Source: Hippopus hippopus (Eukaryota > Mollusca > Bivalvia > Cardiida > Cardiidae). Taken from it: a DNA stretch of 64,000 bases. The position numbers and the translations under genes are program-made. Position 1 is the stretch's first letter. Every line of letters begins with the position of its first letter. Below the pieces are notes generated by a model. It was not told the DNA's origin. It did not search any database and worked only from the letters and a program-made list of their open reading frames with translations. The stretch covers positions 24,465,521 through 24,529,520 of the forward strand of contig OX328113.1 in the NCBI GenBank assembly GCA_946811185.2, in the 5' to 3' direction. Shown in pieces: positions 33,179-44,874 of this stretch.

Positions 33179-33727
33179 ACTGCTGGTTCTGTCTGAGAAC
33201 TTGCTATGAGAGAGACTCCACTATATAGTGTCTGATGCTGGACCATTGATTCCACCATCAGATACGTATTTCAACATTGTCTTTTCTGGCATCATATCAC
33301 TGCATTTTTTCTGATTTGAAAATAGAGTGAAAATTACTATCTTTGTCAGTCCGCTATACTTTTAATGGTTAACAAAGGGCTTTGGTGTTAGTTTCTATGA
33401 AACATCATGTCAAATAAAAAAAAAAGGAGACACCTCAACTGATTAGATTGTTTGCTTTGGCATCTAAAACACAACAACCCTTGAAAAAATTCAGAATAAC
33501 AAACCTTGTTGGTGGTAGACTATATTCCTTTATGTGGTCAGTGGCACAAATCAGTTCCTCAAAGAGATAAATTTAAAAAAAATCAACAATCAACGTTAGA
33601 AAAATATTTGAGACCTGTACTTCCATCCTCTTGAGTAAGGATCTTATTCGAGGCCCAAGGATTGTGAATCCTACCTGAATTAGCCAGGCAGGACTCCTTG
33701 CTGCTCATTCGGTACTTCATATAGCCT

Positions 33728-33760
33728 CGGTTCCAGCCCGATCATTTTTTCCTTCTATAT
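33728..33760. repeat. fragment of hairpin MITE-K
   Basis: 'ggttccagcccgatcatttt' and ttccttc match the left arm of the complete hairpin at 53484. Confidence 0.55.
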
Positions 33761-33874
33761 ATTTAGATTTTACATTGTTAAAAATGTGATATTACGGAAC
33801 CGATAAACCGTTTTGCCACAGATCTGTATGGAGCGTGAAAGAAAACCTGGAAAAGGGGTGATTAAACGATTATT

Positions 33875-34145
33875 ACCGTCTGGACCTAGGCTGTACATCA
33901 TAGGACTAGTAGAGGTTGTTAGTTCGAAATCCTTTACGCGGATTGATGGTAGAACTTTATTACTGCAACAAGATTTATTCCTCTATGACCTCTGTACAAG
34001 GTTACGACTTCACGTTTATGTGGCAAAGGAATTAGTGTATGGGGCATGGGAGAGATGGGTGGTGTCATATTGTTCTGGTCAAAAGAAAACAAGAAATGTT
34101 TTGACAGGTGCACTGGCAACCTTCACACAACTGAAGATAGGTCTA
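33875..34145 (+). mobile_element. strongly diverged SINE1
   Basis: Head 'aggctgtacatcataggact', weak B box 'gttagttcgaaatcc', then 'gcaacaagatttattcctct' and 'gacaggtgcactggcaacct', all matching SINE1 positions. The 111-residue ORF spanning it has no known domain. Confidence 0.6.
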
Positions 34146-34199
34146 TAATAACAACATCTTAAACTTGTCAAAATTACAACATCTTAAACTTGTCAAAAT

Positions 34200-34376
34200 T
34201 AAAATTAATTCAAGAGGACAAATTAAGTCTGGCTCTAATAGTGAAACCATCATTGAACAAATAGAAAACATTGCGGGAAAAGGAGAAAATGCTGGATACC
34301 AGCATTTTCTCCTTTGCCCACAATGTTGTAGAAAGCCTTTCTCCTTGGATGGTTAAAACATGGGGTCTGGTAAAGG
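34200..34376. mobile_element. MITE-A, left end eroded
   Basis: 'gcgggaaaaggagaaaatgc' and 'accagcattttctcctttgc' form the hairpin. The right end is TGGTAAAGGG followed by TTAA. Upstream 'acaacatcttaaacttgtca' is duplicated in tandem (34151-34198). Confidence 0.75.
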
Positions 34377-34644
34377 GTTAAACTTCACCCAGCTACTAAG
34401 AAATACTTTACACATGTATAGCTGGGTTACGAGCCCAAATATCGATTGTTACGGGTGAACAGTTTCAGCCATTCTAAACATCAATAAATAGAAACTGTCC
34501 ACTGACACTTTACTATTGTTTACATTGCTTTATTGACTAGAAAACCCTCTCCCGTAAAACAGGTACTCTTTGCCCCACACAGAAAAAAAACTACAGTACA
34601 ACTTGTCTTAGTGGCCACTTTTATTAAGCAAGCAACCTGTATTA

Positions 34645-35810
34645 ACCAAGTATTTACGGAGTTCCCAGAGATGGCATACCGTATTTTGGCATTCCAAGAG
34701 ATGGCATACCGTATGTTGGCATTCCAAGAGATGGCATACCGTATGTTGGCATTCAAAGAGATTGCAACCGTATGTAAGTATTCCAATAGAAGACGTATCG
34801 AATATCATTGTTTACAAAGATTGCATACCGTATGTTAGCAATTCCAGAGATGGCATACCGTATGTTATTATTTTTAGAGAAGGCATACACTGACTTAATA
34901 TTCCTAGAAAAGGCATATCGTATAATGGCATTCCAAGAGATGGCATATCGTATGTTACTTTTTCAAGAGAAGGCATACACTAAGTCTACATTCCCAGAAA
35001 AGGCTTATCGTATGCTGGCATTCTCAGAGAAAGCTTACCGTATCTTGGCATTCCCAGAAATGGCTTACCGTTTGTTGACATTCCCAAAGATGGCATACCG
35101 TATGTTGGCATTCCCAAAGATGGCTTACCGTATGTTGGCATTCCCCAGGATGGCTTACCCTATGTTGGCATTCTAAGTGATGGCATACCTTATGTTGGTA
35201 TTCCCAATTAAGGCATACCGTATATTAGTATTTCCAGAGATGGCATACCATTTGTTGGTTTCCGGAGAAGACATACCACATGTTGGTTTCCCAGAGATGG
35301 CTTACCGTATGAAAGTATTCCAAGAGAAGGCATACCGAATATTTGAATATTAGTATTTACAGAGATGACATACCGTATGTTGGCAATTCCAGAGATGGTA
35401 TACAGTATGTTAGTTTTTCAAGAGAAGGCATGCCATAAGTTAATATTTCCAGAGATTGCATACCATATGTTAGTATTCCCAGAGGGACATACTGAATGTT
35501 AGTATTTACAGAGATGGCATACCATATGTTGGCATTTCCAGAGATGGCATACCGTGTCTTGGTATTTCCAGCGAAGGCATGCCGTATGTTGGTATTTCCA
35601 GAGAAGGCATACCGTATCTTGGCATTCCCAGAAATGGCTTACCGTATGTTGGCATTCTCAAAGATGGCTTACCCTATGTTGGCATTCCAAGATATGGCTT
35701 ACCCTATGTTGGCATTTCCAGAGATGGCATACCGTATGTTGGCATTCCCAGAGGTGGCAAATCGTATGTTGGCTTTCTCAGAGAAGGCATACCGTATGTT
35801 GAAATATACC
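34645..35810 (+). repeat. 30-bp minisatellite, about 38 units, open in frame
   Basis: The unit is roughly 'ttggcattcccagagatggc' + ataccgtatg. Because 30 is divisible by 3, whole stretches stay open: 34533-34838, 34808-35176 (122 codons) and 35496-35861 (121 codons), giving the decapeptide MAYRMLAFPE with variants. Other frames and the minus strand are also open. There is no conserved start, splice sites or flanking exons, so I call it non-coding. Units differ from one another; one 30-base period is broken by short indels around 35260-35480. Confidence 0.85.
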
Positions 35811-35880
35811 TGTATTAGGCAAACACCTCTCTTAGGCAGGATACTTTTGGGTGTCTTTTAGGTGCTTGCTTAATCATTTT
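35811..35880 (+). repeat. minisatellite right flank with related motif
   Basis: 'acctgtattaggcaaacacc' and 'cttaggcaggatacttttgg' echo the left flank 'acctgtattaaccaagtatt' (34628) and the stretch at 43432-43480. Confidence 0.5.
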
Positions 35881-35889
35881 CCTGACAAT

Positions 35890-36092
35890 CCCGTATTCTA
35901 ACGACTCAAAGGAGGAAGGCTTTTGAAAACATTTTGGAAAAAAAGAGAAAATGCTGGTTACCAGCATTTTCTCTTTTTCCCACAAGGTTTTCTACCCTTT
36001 TAGAGACAAATGTCTTTTCTTCAGCCAAATTAATTTTTTGTCTGCAAATGGTTTGATTTGGACAGGTCCAAAATTTTGTCGTTTGGTGGAGG
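35890..36092. mobile_element. MITE-A copy
   Basis: 'ggcttttgaaaacattttgg', hairpin around 'gctggttaccagc', ends 'gtcgtttggtggagggttga'. 36093-36514 is unassigned apart from a weak inverted pair 'aaaaccgatatcg' / 'agtatcggtttt'. Confidence 0.75.
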
Positions 36093-36514
36093 GTTGATAT
36101 AGGTTCGACTGGAAATGTAGTTTCCTAAAACCGATATCGCTAGTTACGGGTGAGCTTTTTCTTTGGTCGATAATCAGAACCAATGCTCTGACATTTCAGT
36201 ATCGGTTTTGTTATTACCAGGTATCCTTTCCCGGGCAATAGACAGACATAGGGGTAGAAAGGTAAATGCTCATCCAAGGGGACAATTTGCACGTATTTAA
36301 ATATTCCAATCTAAATTGCATTGTACTTCTAATTGCACGATATTTCTTAATTTCACACTAATTTAATACAATTTCTGATTGGCTAAATCAGATGATATAG
36401 GAAACCGAATGCGGGATAAGGGGAAAATGGTGGTTATCAGCATCTCTCCTTTTCCCACAATGCTTGCAGAACTGGGAACATAAAACTTTCTAAACAATTT
36501 TTAGCGAGTAGAGT

Positions 36515-36832
36515 GGGTCGAATCCTGTTGCTGTAAGTGTTACAAAATCCAAGACAGAATTTTGCTCTAGTCATGAATACGAATTCTTCCACGGTAGTCC
36601 TGCATGGACCATTGCTAAAGCTGTAGAATTTGCAATTTGGCGATCTTGAACTCGAACCGAGTTTTTTGATGTTCTATGGCAAGCCACTTAGGACTCCTTA
36701 TACTGTTGTAACCCAGGACACAATTATACCAGTGAACTGTCGCTGTGTAATAGCTGAATTTAGGTTGAAAGAGGCGTAAAACATCAATCAGTCAATCAAC
36801 CCGTCCGTTCATCCATCCATCCATCCTTTCCT
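36515..36832 (+). mobile_element. SINE-like relic ending in (CAAT)n and (CATC)n
   Basis: The 3' end 'gaggcgtaaaacatcaatca' then gtcaatcaa is the tail type of tRNA SINEs here. 'gtcctgcatggaccattgct' and 'gatcttgaactcgaaccgag' are weak head and box-B-like segments. (CATC)n follows at about 36813-36830. Confidence 0.45.
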
Positions 36833-37890
36833 ACCACCTATGATTAATTCGACATTTTGGTGTCCTAAATCTCGCCATATTAAAATTCAAACGAACATTT
36901 TAAAAAAGTCGGAAAAGGGAAGTCGTAAAAATTCAAGTACCCTTAGATTTACGACAACTTGTACATTAGAGAAAGTTTACATTTTAACACTTTGTAACCT
37001 GTTCACGACTTTTTTTTTTACAGCAAACAACTTTTTGACACTACCGTGTCAAAAAAAGCGCTTGTGAAAAGCAATTTCTTCTTTTACCAGGATGTTTTCA
37101 CTCTTACCTATGTTTCAGATTTTTTTAATTTCTTCTGATCATCCATGATTAAAAGGGATATTCTGAATGTCGTTTGCCGAAATTTGTTAGATAAATATGA
37201 ATATTTGAAATGTGATCTTCCCCTACTTTGTGAAAGTATGAATGACATTTTATATGGCTTGTATATAACAGTTGAAATTTCACTGTGAAATGCTTACGGT
37301 CGCAAAATGGTATGTTTACTTTTTTTGGTTGAATGGTGTCTCAGTTATACAACGTCTACAGCTTATTCACATATATTTCAAAGGTTTCATCTGTGTAAGG
37401 CAAAGTCCGAGGTTCTGTGGTACCTTGCCCAGTAGCATCCAAAGGGGAAAACAAGCGCTAGAGACGACGATTAAATCTAAAATCTCTAGCTTACAAATCC
37501 ACCGTTTAAATTTGTTTACTGCCAATGTCGTTTGGCTTAAGCCAGGCTAAAAATTAACAACGCACAACTATATTTCCCTTTATAGCACTCGTGTCTGAAG
37601 CTTTAGACTTGAGAAAAAATAGCGTGCTGCATCTCGTGGATTTTTTGCGTGTACTTCGCAGAGCCATAAAAATCAACTGTAAACAGTATTGGTGAAAGGT
37701 GTGTAATTGATATATCGTGACTGAAGGTCTTCCCGGTCTGAACTGTTCAGGTAATTAGCCCGTACCTGTAATTGAGGTATGACACCCATAAATTTATCAG
37801 ATATAAATGGCCAATAGTATGGTGATTTTGAGCACAATGACATGCCAATCTATGGCTAGATCTATGCCAAACTGAGTTTCTACTTAACCT
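36833..37890. other. unassigned AT-rich stretch
   Basis: No repeat family recognised. ORFs at 36840-37067 and 37272-37550 (92 codons) show no motif, and I see no splice or promoter context supporting them. Confidence 0.4.
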
Positions 37891-37894
37891 TTAA

Positions 37895-38172
37895 CCCTTT
37901 ACCACATAATCCCGTGCTTTAACGAACCTGAGCAAGGCGAATTTTGGAAACATTGTGGAAAAAAGAGAAAATGCTGGAATCCAGCATTTTCTCTTTCTTT
38001 CCACAATGTTTTCTACCCTTACAAAAAACAAATCTCATAATTTCAGCCACACTGAATTTCCCACAAAGTTTTCTATCCTTACAAAACTAATCTCATAGTT
38101 TGAGCCACACTGAGTTTATCATCTGCAAGTGCTTTGAAGTTGGACGTTCTTAATTTTTTATCGTCTGGTAAA
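37895..38172. mobile_element. MITE-A copy with an internal duplication
   Basis: TTAA (37891-37894), CCCTTTACCACA; hairpin around 'gctggaatccagc'. A ~55-bp segment ('aatctcat', 'ttcagccacactga') is present twice in tandem at about 38000-38110, making the copy longer than usual. Confidence 0.8.
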
Positions 38173-38403
38173 GAAAGGTGAAGTTTCATCATCCGGAAAC
38201 TTCAGATAGTGAGAATATTCAAAAATTAAGATTTTCTTAACTTGAATAAGAAGAATGATAAGTAAAGGTATTTGACACTCTTTGGTGTATATGGAATAAA
38301 GTTTGCGTAATTTTAAATTTCATGCATGCTCAACTGAATTGAGCACAAACGGATTTATAAGCCATGGGCTTGATCTGCATACATAAATCGTGTACTAGGA
38401 ATT

Positions 38404-38905
38404 CGAACCATACCACATGGGTGGTAAACAGACCCCTTTTCCAGACAAAAAAATTTTAGTCGCGTCCAATTTGAAAGCATTTGCAGACGACAAATTAGAT
38501 GTGGATCAAATGATGGGATTAGTCCTTGTAACAGTAGAAAAGCTGTGGGAAGAGCTGAAAATGCTGGTTTCTCCTTTTCCGCACTGTTTTCAAAAATTTT
38601 TCTTCTTCAGGGCCGTTAAAACTTGGAATGTTATGGAAATGGGTCAAAATAGGACAATTCAGATCTTTATAATAAACAGAATTTTTAAAATGTTTTATCC
38701 TTGAGTTCAGTTCTAATTTTTTTGGAAAACAGCCAAGCTAAAATGATCTCTTGGCAAGGCCCAAACATAAGAAATCGCGGGGAAGGGAATTTAGAGAATT
38801 CGTTTATGAAAAGATAGAAAACATTGTGGAAAAGAAGAAAATGCTGTTTACCAGCATTTTCTTCTTTTCCCACAATATTTTCAAAGCCACAAGGGTATTA
38901 AAACT
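38404..38905. mobile_element. two MITE-A copies
   Basis: 38404-38645 reads 'ccaatttgaaagcatttgca' and has a shortened hairpin. 38800-38905 keeps the hairpin around 'gctgtttaccagc' and ends at a G run (38909-38922). Confidence 0.65.
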
Positions 38906-38908
38906 CGG

Positions 38909-38922
38909 GGGGGGGGGGGGGG
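38909..38922 (+). repeat. poly-G tract
   Basis: An uninterrupted run of about 14 G at the edge of a MITE-A copy. The length may be unreliable in the assembly. 38923-39770 is AT-rich with no recognised feature. Confidence 0.8.
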
Positions 38923-39772
38923 CTGGTGTTTATGCACAACAGTTTCAGGATTCAGCAACAACAAACTTTTACAGATATTTTGTAAAAAGATATATTTTTC
39001 AATCTAATTCAAAATGAAAAATGGTCATAATTAATCGCATTTTCAATGGACGAAATTTGTGACAGTTTTCTTTTTTTCATTTATCTTTCATTTGGTATAT
39101 CATAAATGAAAATTCCTTTTATAACAAACCGTGTAAAAAATATGTGACTTTTTTCCCAAGAAAAAAAAAAAAACAGTCCTTTTCTTCCAAATAGTACGAA
39201 CGGTTAATCGTTTATGGTGAAAAAAAATGTTTAAGAAAAAATAATATTAGGAAGAATTTCACACAGCTCATTGATCGGACCAGTAGCGACGTAATAACAC
39301 ACCGAATGATTTCAATAGAAAAACATAGCTTATTAAACAAGTAAGAAAAAAAAGTAAAAATTAGATTAATGCATGAAAATTTATCTAGATCTAGATTAAG
39401 TCTATTTTTTTCTTTATGCAGTCTTACGATTCCCATCACTCAAAATTGACCCATTTATTTACAAATATACAGACTTGAAATACTTCACTTCTTTACGATA
39501 CTTTCTCATTTTCATGCCAGTTTTTCAAAAAAAAAAATAACTGAACAGAACTGAAGAGGATCGGTTATAGGGAAGGAAAGTCTAATCTGTTTACACCAAC
39601 CACTCAAAAGACAGGTATAAAGCTTTTTTTCATGCAGGTTGCTGCACGAGGCGGAGTCAATGTAAAGCTGAAAGCCTCTACAGGAGCTCTGCCTTATGCA
39701 ACCACCTGTCTTCATAGGCCACCATTCCATTTTGATGAATTTGATGGGCTCATAACCGGTTTGAATATTCAG

Positions 39773-40037
39773 GAGCCATGCTCTGTGAAAAGGGGGCTTA
39801 ATGTATCTGCGACATACATCGACCCGGGTCAGCCTACGCAGTTCTCGCAGGCTGACCTGGACCGAAACTTTTCGCTTCATATATTGGTCACTTTTCTGTA
39901 TGTCCAAACTTGTCTACCTCAAGATAAAACCCATTGTTAAAAAAGTGACTATTGTGGATCCATAATTATGCGATGGCTTGATTGGCAGAAAGTATCATGG
40001 ACATGCATTAAGCCCCCTTTTGCCAAAGCATGGCTCA
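39773..40037. mobile_element. MITE-B, complete copy
   Basis: Ends GAGCCATGCTCTGTGAAAAG and complement of TTTTGCCAAAGCATGGCTC. Palindrome 'gggtcagcctacgcagt' / 'cgcaggctgacctgg'. The 102- and 131-residue ORFs over this block are artefacts. Confidence 0.85.
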
Positions 40038-40631
40038 CGTGTATAAGATTATAGCGGTCACGAGATTTCATTTGTGTCATGACATCGTCTTATATAATAG
40101 TTTGATGCTAAAAAGGCAACAGTAAAGTAAATACAAAGAATAATTATTATATAACTGGTTTTAGGTATGGTATAAAATTGCAAGAAAATTATTTTGTAAT
40201 AAATGTACATTAAAAAAAACGTAATGCGGTTCCCTTTCATATTCCTTTTCATAGTAAGATGTGAAAAACAAATGTTTACAGTGTTTTATAGCCTTTAACA
40301 ATTCTTATTTACCAACAAGTTTTCCGATCTCTTTCTAAACAGAGTATATGCCTGCCTGTATAGATAGATTTGTAAAATATTTTCTAATAATGACTCAAAG
40401 AACCTGTGGAACAATGACATGGCGAGAATTTGAGATTCGGCAAAAAAAAAAAACTAACATGCCCGAAAAAAGGCGCTCTTCTCCTCTTTTCTGAAGCATT
40501 AATTACAATAATTATTGGTAAAAAGGAAAGAAATCGTAATGTCAAGAATAAATGGTATTATAAACACTCCTCTTTTCTCTTATGCTACTTTTCCTTTCTA
40601 TTTCTAGCTTGGTTTTCATACCGTTTATATT

Positions 40632-40913
40632 TGAACCATGCTCTGTGAAAAGGGGGTTTAATGCATCTTGGTAGTGCATTATACCAAGAAAGTCTGCCAA
40701 GTCGTCACATACATGTGATTAGGGATCCATAAAATTCATTTTGTTTAACAACCGGGTGAATCTTGAGGTAGAAAGGTTCTTGGACATGAATAAAATGTGT
40801 AAATGGAAAAAAACTTTCGATCTATGTCAGCCTGCGCAGACTGTGCAAGCTGACAGACTGACATGTGTCGATACTTTTTGCAGACGCATTAAACCCCTTT
40901 TTCGCAGAACATA
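40632..40913. mobile_element. MITE-B copy with disrupted palindrome
   Basis: Left 'gaaccatgctctgtgaaaag'. The core reads 'tgtcagcctgcgcagactgt' then gcaagctgacagactgacatg, i.e. a small duplication within the right arm. 40038-40631 is unassigned. Confidence 0.75.
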
Positions 40914-40944
40914 ACTGTACTTGCAACACAATGTATAGTACCTT

Positions 40945-41085
40945 TTTTAAGATACAATAAATTTGAACTAGTCCAAAGTAAAAGCAATTGAAGACAGTGG
41001 ATTAAATGGAGCACAAATTAAATTAATTGAATTTGTCTTGAAAACAGTAGAAAACATTGTAGGAAAAGGGGAAAATGCTGGTATG
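40945..41085. repeat. partial MITE-A
   Basis: 'gtagaaaacattgtaggaaa' and aggggaaaatgctgg, cut at 41085 before the second hairpin arm. Confidence 0.6.
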
Positions 41086-41278
41086 AGATTATGTACACAT
41101 AAAAGAAGCTTTCTTTTCACCATCTTAGATGGAATTATCTCAGAGATACGTATCCTTTTAATATTATTAGTACACATGATAAATTATCTCCCTTTAAGTA
41201 AATGATTGTTACACCCTATTCGGACTTCTATGTTTGGAATGTTTCAGCTGTCAAGGCAGAACAGGACAAAGAAAATAG

Positions 41279-41510
41279 TTGAGCTATGTTCTGGCGAAAG
41301 GGGGCTTTATGCATCTCCGTGATGCATCATACCAAGCAAGTCATCACATAATTATGGATCCATAACATTCGTTTAGTCTTACAATTGATCGAATCGGACA
41401 AGCAAAAAAAAACCCATGTCAGCCTGCGCGGACTGCGCAGGCTGACATGAGTCTACACATTTTGCAGATGTATTAAGTCCCCTTTTCACACAGCGCAACT
41501 TATAATATAA
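41279..41510. mobile_element. MITE-B copy
   Basis: 'tgagctatgttctggcgaaa' to 'ccccttttcacacagcgcaa'. The palindrome 'catgtcagcctgcgcg' / 'cgcgcaggctgacatg' flanks 'gactg'. 41511-42317 contains no recognised feature; the 79-residue ORF there is hydrophobic but lacks motifs. Confidence 0.8.
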
Positions 41511-42317
41511 ATTATCAGTACAAAATACAACGTCGGTAACCATCGTTCATAGGTCTTGTTACACTTGATCTACATATGGTTAGACACAGGGCCCAGAAAA
41601 TCGTATTGCCATGAATAATTCAAGAACATGTAGATTTTAATTGGGTCCGCCATGACGCCATCCCGTAACTTGGACCAATGAATTGACACGGAATATCTCG
41701 CGCGAGACAATTTTCCTAGTCTAATTATAGTAACAAACTAACCAAGTTGATATCATAGCTAGATTCTATATTTCAAAGTTCAAATAGCAAAATCCGTCTT
41801 GATTGATGGAACAGCCGCTCCTTTAGTTCACTTATATAAATAAAGACAAGATTTCGGAAGTCAAATATTTTCCATGTGTAAGAAGAATGGAGTGTTAACG
41901 GAGATACGAAAATAGGTAAGAAGGACGATGTAAACAATGACAGCGATAATGAATATGACGATGCTCATTGAATTACATGAAAATGGCAATGATGAAAATT
42001 GATGGAAGCAAAACAACGCAAAATTCCTTGTAGTACATGAAATGAAATGACTCACATGGTAGATCTTCCAAGAACAGTTATAATCACCAAATAAGGCCAT
42101 GATTTTTATTTTCGTTGATTTATCCTAAGAATAACAAAAAGATGTAGATCGAGGACTTTTTCAGCGGACAACCAAAGCCAAGTAAATAAGATTACAAAAT
42201 CGACTCGATTAGAGTACTAGTATCACATGAAATCTCGGACTGTGTATGAGGGTAGATCCTAGATCCTGGTTTTATTTTTACGTCTTTTATGAGGTATAAT
42301 ATTGGTTGAGTATCTGA

Positions 42318-42500
42318 GGCCGTATTCACCAAACATTCTTCAGCAAATTCTTGGTATTATTTTCAAGAATTTTTCTAAATTTGAAAGTAACACAACGTCT
42401 GATTGGCCACCTGGTTAAGCCAATCAGAAGGTGTGTTACTTTCTAAATCTATAATAATAATAAAAAAATCATAAGAACGGTTGATGAATACAGACCCTGA
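42318..42500. mobile_element. MITE-J copy 1
   Basis: Inverted ends 'ggccgtattcaccaaacatt' and 'aacggttgatgaatacagac'; centre 'gattggcc...ggttaagccaatcagaag'. The second copy is at 45545-45732. Confidence 0.65.
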
Positions 42501-42570
42501 TTGTGCTTATCTAAATGACAAGAAGGCATGAGTATCCATGCCTAATACGTGAATATTCATGAGTATACAT

Positions 42571-42660
42571 TAACTCTTTACCAAACAATTCCGTGCTTTA
42601 ATGACCCCGAGAAGAAAGATTATGAAAACAATAATGGAAAGAGGAGTAACCAACAAGAGA
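42571..42660. repeat. MITE-A left half
   Basis: 'aactctttaccaaacaattc' and ttaatgaccccgagaagaaag; broken after 'gaggagtaacc'. Confidence 0.55.
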
Positions 42661-43089
42661 GTCATCGAGGACCCTATATCACTCACCTGAACTCTCTTAT
42701 CTTATCTAAATTTGATGTTGTTTACTCAAAAAAGTTAGGAAAGCGAACGAATGGGAAAAGAGTTATCAAGAGACAACATAGCATGCCAGATCGGCTGGTT
42801 TGTCCTTTTGCTGACCGTTTGAGCCAGCATTACTTAGTCTTCATCTGTACCAAGCCATTATAGAGACATACATTGGGGCGAAGTTTCATGAAAGATAAAA
42901 GGTGTGGCCTTAAGAGAGCTCAAATACCTTTTTTTTTTGCATAAATTTGACCTGGATATCTCGATTTCTGTCCGGTAGGACAGCCTTTCAACGAAGTTTA
43001 CTAATATTGAGGACAAATATATTGCCAACGTTTCATAGCGATTGGCTGAAATCTGTATCCTCCAGAGTCTCGATTGGCCGTTTACCATA

Positions 43090-43295
43090 CGACCCCATGG
43101 ACTAAAGTGTTTGAAAAAAATTTGGAAAAAAAGAAAAAACGCTGGTAACAAGAATTTTTTTGTTTACCGGCAATACTTTTTACCCCATAAAAAACAGTTT
43201 TTTTTTTCATTTTAACCACTATACTTTGACGCTTGCTAATGCTTTAAAATTGGCCAATTCTAAAATCATGTCCGATACGGAGCTAACAAGCTAAC
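43090..43295. mobile_element. diverged MITE-A
   Basis: 'gaaaaaaatttggaaaaaaa' and 'ttttaaccactatactttga', ending 'ccgatacggagctaac'. The hairpin is heavily eroded. Confidence 0.55.
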
Positions 43296-43526
43296 AGAAA
43301 ACATGCTGTCACAGAAGCCCTACTTAAGTCCCTTTTTTAACAAGCTGGATGGGCTAAAAAGTGAATAATTAAGAAAAGAGGAAAAATCTATGAAAAAATA
43401 GAGTACAACCTGTGGCAGAGGCCATCTGTATTTAACAAGCAACCTGTATTAAGCAGGTATATAAAAGTATCCCAAAGAAACAACATATTTTCAAATGTAC
43501 TTGCATTATGCGAACACTTGCCTTAA

Positions 43527-43767
43527 CTCTTTGTAAACCCCACAATGCCGAACTTTAACGACGCTAAGGCCTTTGGAACGACGCTAAGGCCTTTGGAAAA
43601 ACTTGTGGGAAAAGGAAAAAAATGCTGGTAAACAGCATTTTCTCCTTATCCCACAAGGTTTTCTACACTTTCACAGACGATTACAACAATTTGAGTTACA
43701 TTTGATTTGTCGTCTGCAAATGCTTTCAATTTGGAAAAATAAAAGATTTTATCGTTTGGTAAAGATT
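43527..43767. mobile_element. MITE-A with duplicated left segment
   Basis: TTAA at 43523-43526. 'aacgacgctaaggcctttgg' occurs twice in direct tandem (about 43557 and 43577). The hairpin surrounds 'gctggtaaacagc'; ends 'gtttggtaaagattta'. Confidence 0.8.
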
Positions 43768-43851
43768 TAGGCCAAGCACATTTTGATGTCCCTTGCGAGC
43801 TTGCTTACTTCAGGTTTATATTATAAAGATCAAAGAATATATAAATACATG

Positions 43852-44112
43852 TGAGCCATGCACTGTGAAAAGCGGTCTTTATGCATCTACAAGAAGTATC
43901 GACCCAGGTCAGGCTGCGCAGTCCGCGCAGGCTGACCTGGGCCGATACTTCTTGCTATTGGTCAATTTTCTGTATGTTAAAGGACTAGTGAATCCCGTGA
44001 TTCACTCGGTTGTTTTACAAAATGGATTTTATAGATCCATAATTATGTGATGTCTTGCTTGGTAGAATGCATCACGGAGATGTATTAAGCCCCCTTTTGC
44101 CAGAGCATGGCT
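43852..44112. mobile_element. MITE-B, complete copy followed by (TA)n
   Basis: Ends 'gagccatgcactgtgaaaag' and 'cttttgccagagcatggctt'. Palindrome core at about 43903-43940. (TA) repeat at 44113-44134 directly adjoins the right end. Confidence 0.85.
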
Positions 44113-44186
44113 TATATATATATATATATATATTTTAAGAAGGAGTAGAAGAATACAACTGTATGAAAAGATGATTTGCTCAGAGC

Positions 44187-44363
44187 CCTAGACAGAGGGA
44201 GTGATTTTGATTTCAAAATTGAAAATATTAATTATTCTCCACTAAACACTATGTTATGGGTACTCATTAGAATCGTCTCATCGAGACAATTCTAATGAGT
44301 ACCCACAACATAGGGTTTGGAAGAGAAATAATAGATTTAGAATACCATCACTCCCTCTTATCT
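44187..44363. mobile_element. 177-bp fold-back with 5-bp flanking repeat
   Basis: AGAGC at 44182-44186 and 44364-44368. The outer ends share 'agagggagtgat'. The inner arms 'atgggtactcattagaat' and 'attctaatgagtaccca' flank gagacaattc/gaatcgtctc around 44275. No relative elsewhere in the window. Confidence 0.65.
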
Positions 44364-44800
44364 AGAGCTATGTCTATGTCAACGACTAACAAAAATTGTC
44401 ATGGCTGATTGTACGTACAAGTATATTGAGTCATTATGAATATACGAATAAATAACGATGAAAATAACAAAAATGAAAATCACAGTTATGCTATTTAGAA
44501 GTAATTTTTTTGGTAGATTTCACTCCTTTGTGACAAACTATGCATGCATTTCTCAAAAGAAAGGAAAAAGACATTTAAATGATCTAATCATTATTGGGAA
44601 ACATATACGTGAAATTACGTTTAAAATCTTCATTATTTGAATGCCAAATGTAATATAAATAAATTCACTGTTTTCCCCTTGAAAGTTAATCTTAAGGCAA
44701 TAAAGTGATTTTACAGAGAAAAGAATTTGTGAAGTGGTCCATAAACCTATATAAAAGAAATAATTCACGATTCATTATCTTTAAACAATCAAAATATCGA

Positions 44801-44806
44801 TTTATT
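44801..44806 (-). promoter_or_regulatory. candidate polyadenylation signal for the ankyrin ORF
   Basis: AATAAA on the minus strand, about 70 bases beyond the stop codon of 44875-45423. The surroundings are AT-rich, so it could be coincidental. Confidence 0.45.
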
Positions 44807-44874
44807 AATTTTCCTTTCTCTTGATCAATGCATATTTGATCACAAAATATTCCACGTCTGCCCACCAGGTTTCA

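Noticed and set aside
34808..35861. Repetitive protein-coding gene (decapeptide repeat)
   Set aside because: The reading frame follows from a 30-bp unit with no stop; other frames and the opposite strand are equally open, and no start, splice or flanking exon context is visible.
37272..37550. 92-codon ORF as a host gene
   Set aside because: No recognisable domain, no codon or splice context, and it lies in AT-rich DNA where such lengths occur by chance.
39512..39940. Overlapping ORFs of 131 and 102 codons
   Set aside because: They overlap antisense, cross a MITE-B palindrome, and show no domain; similar peptide fragments (ASAKSIDPGQPAQSAQADLGR) recur at every MITE-B copy.
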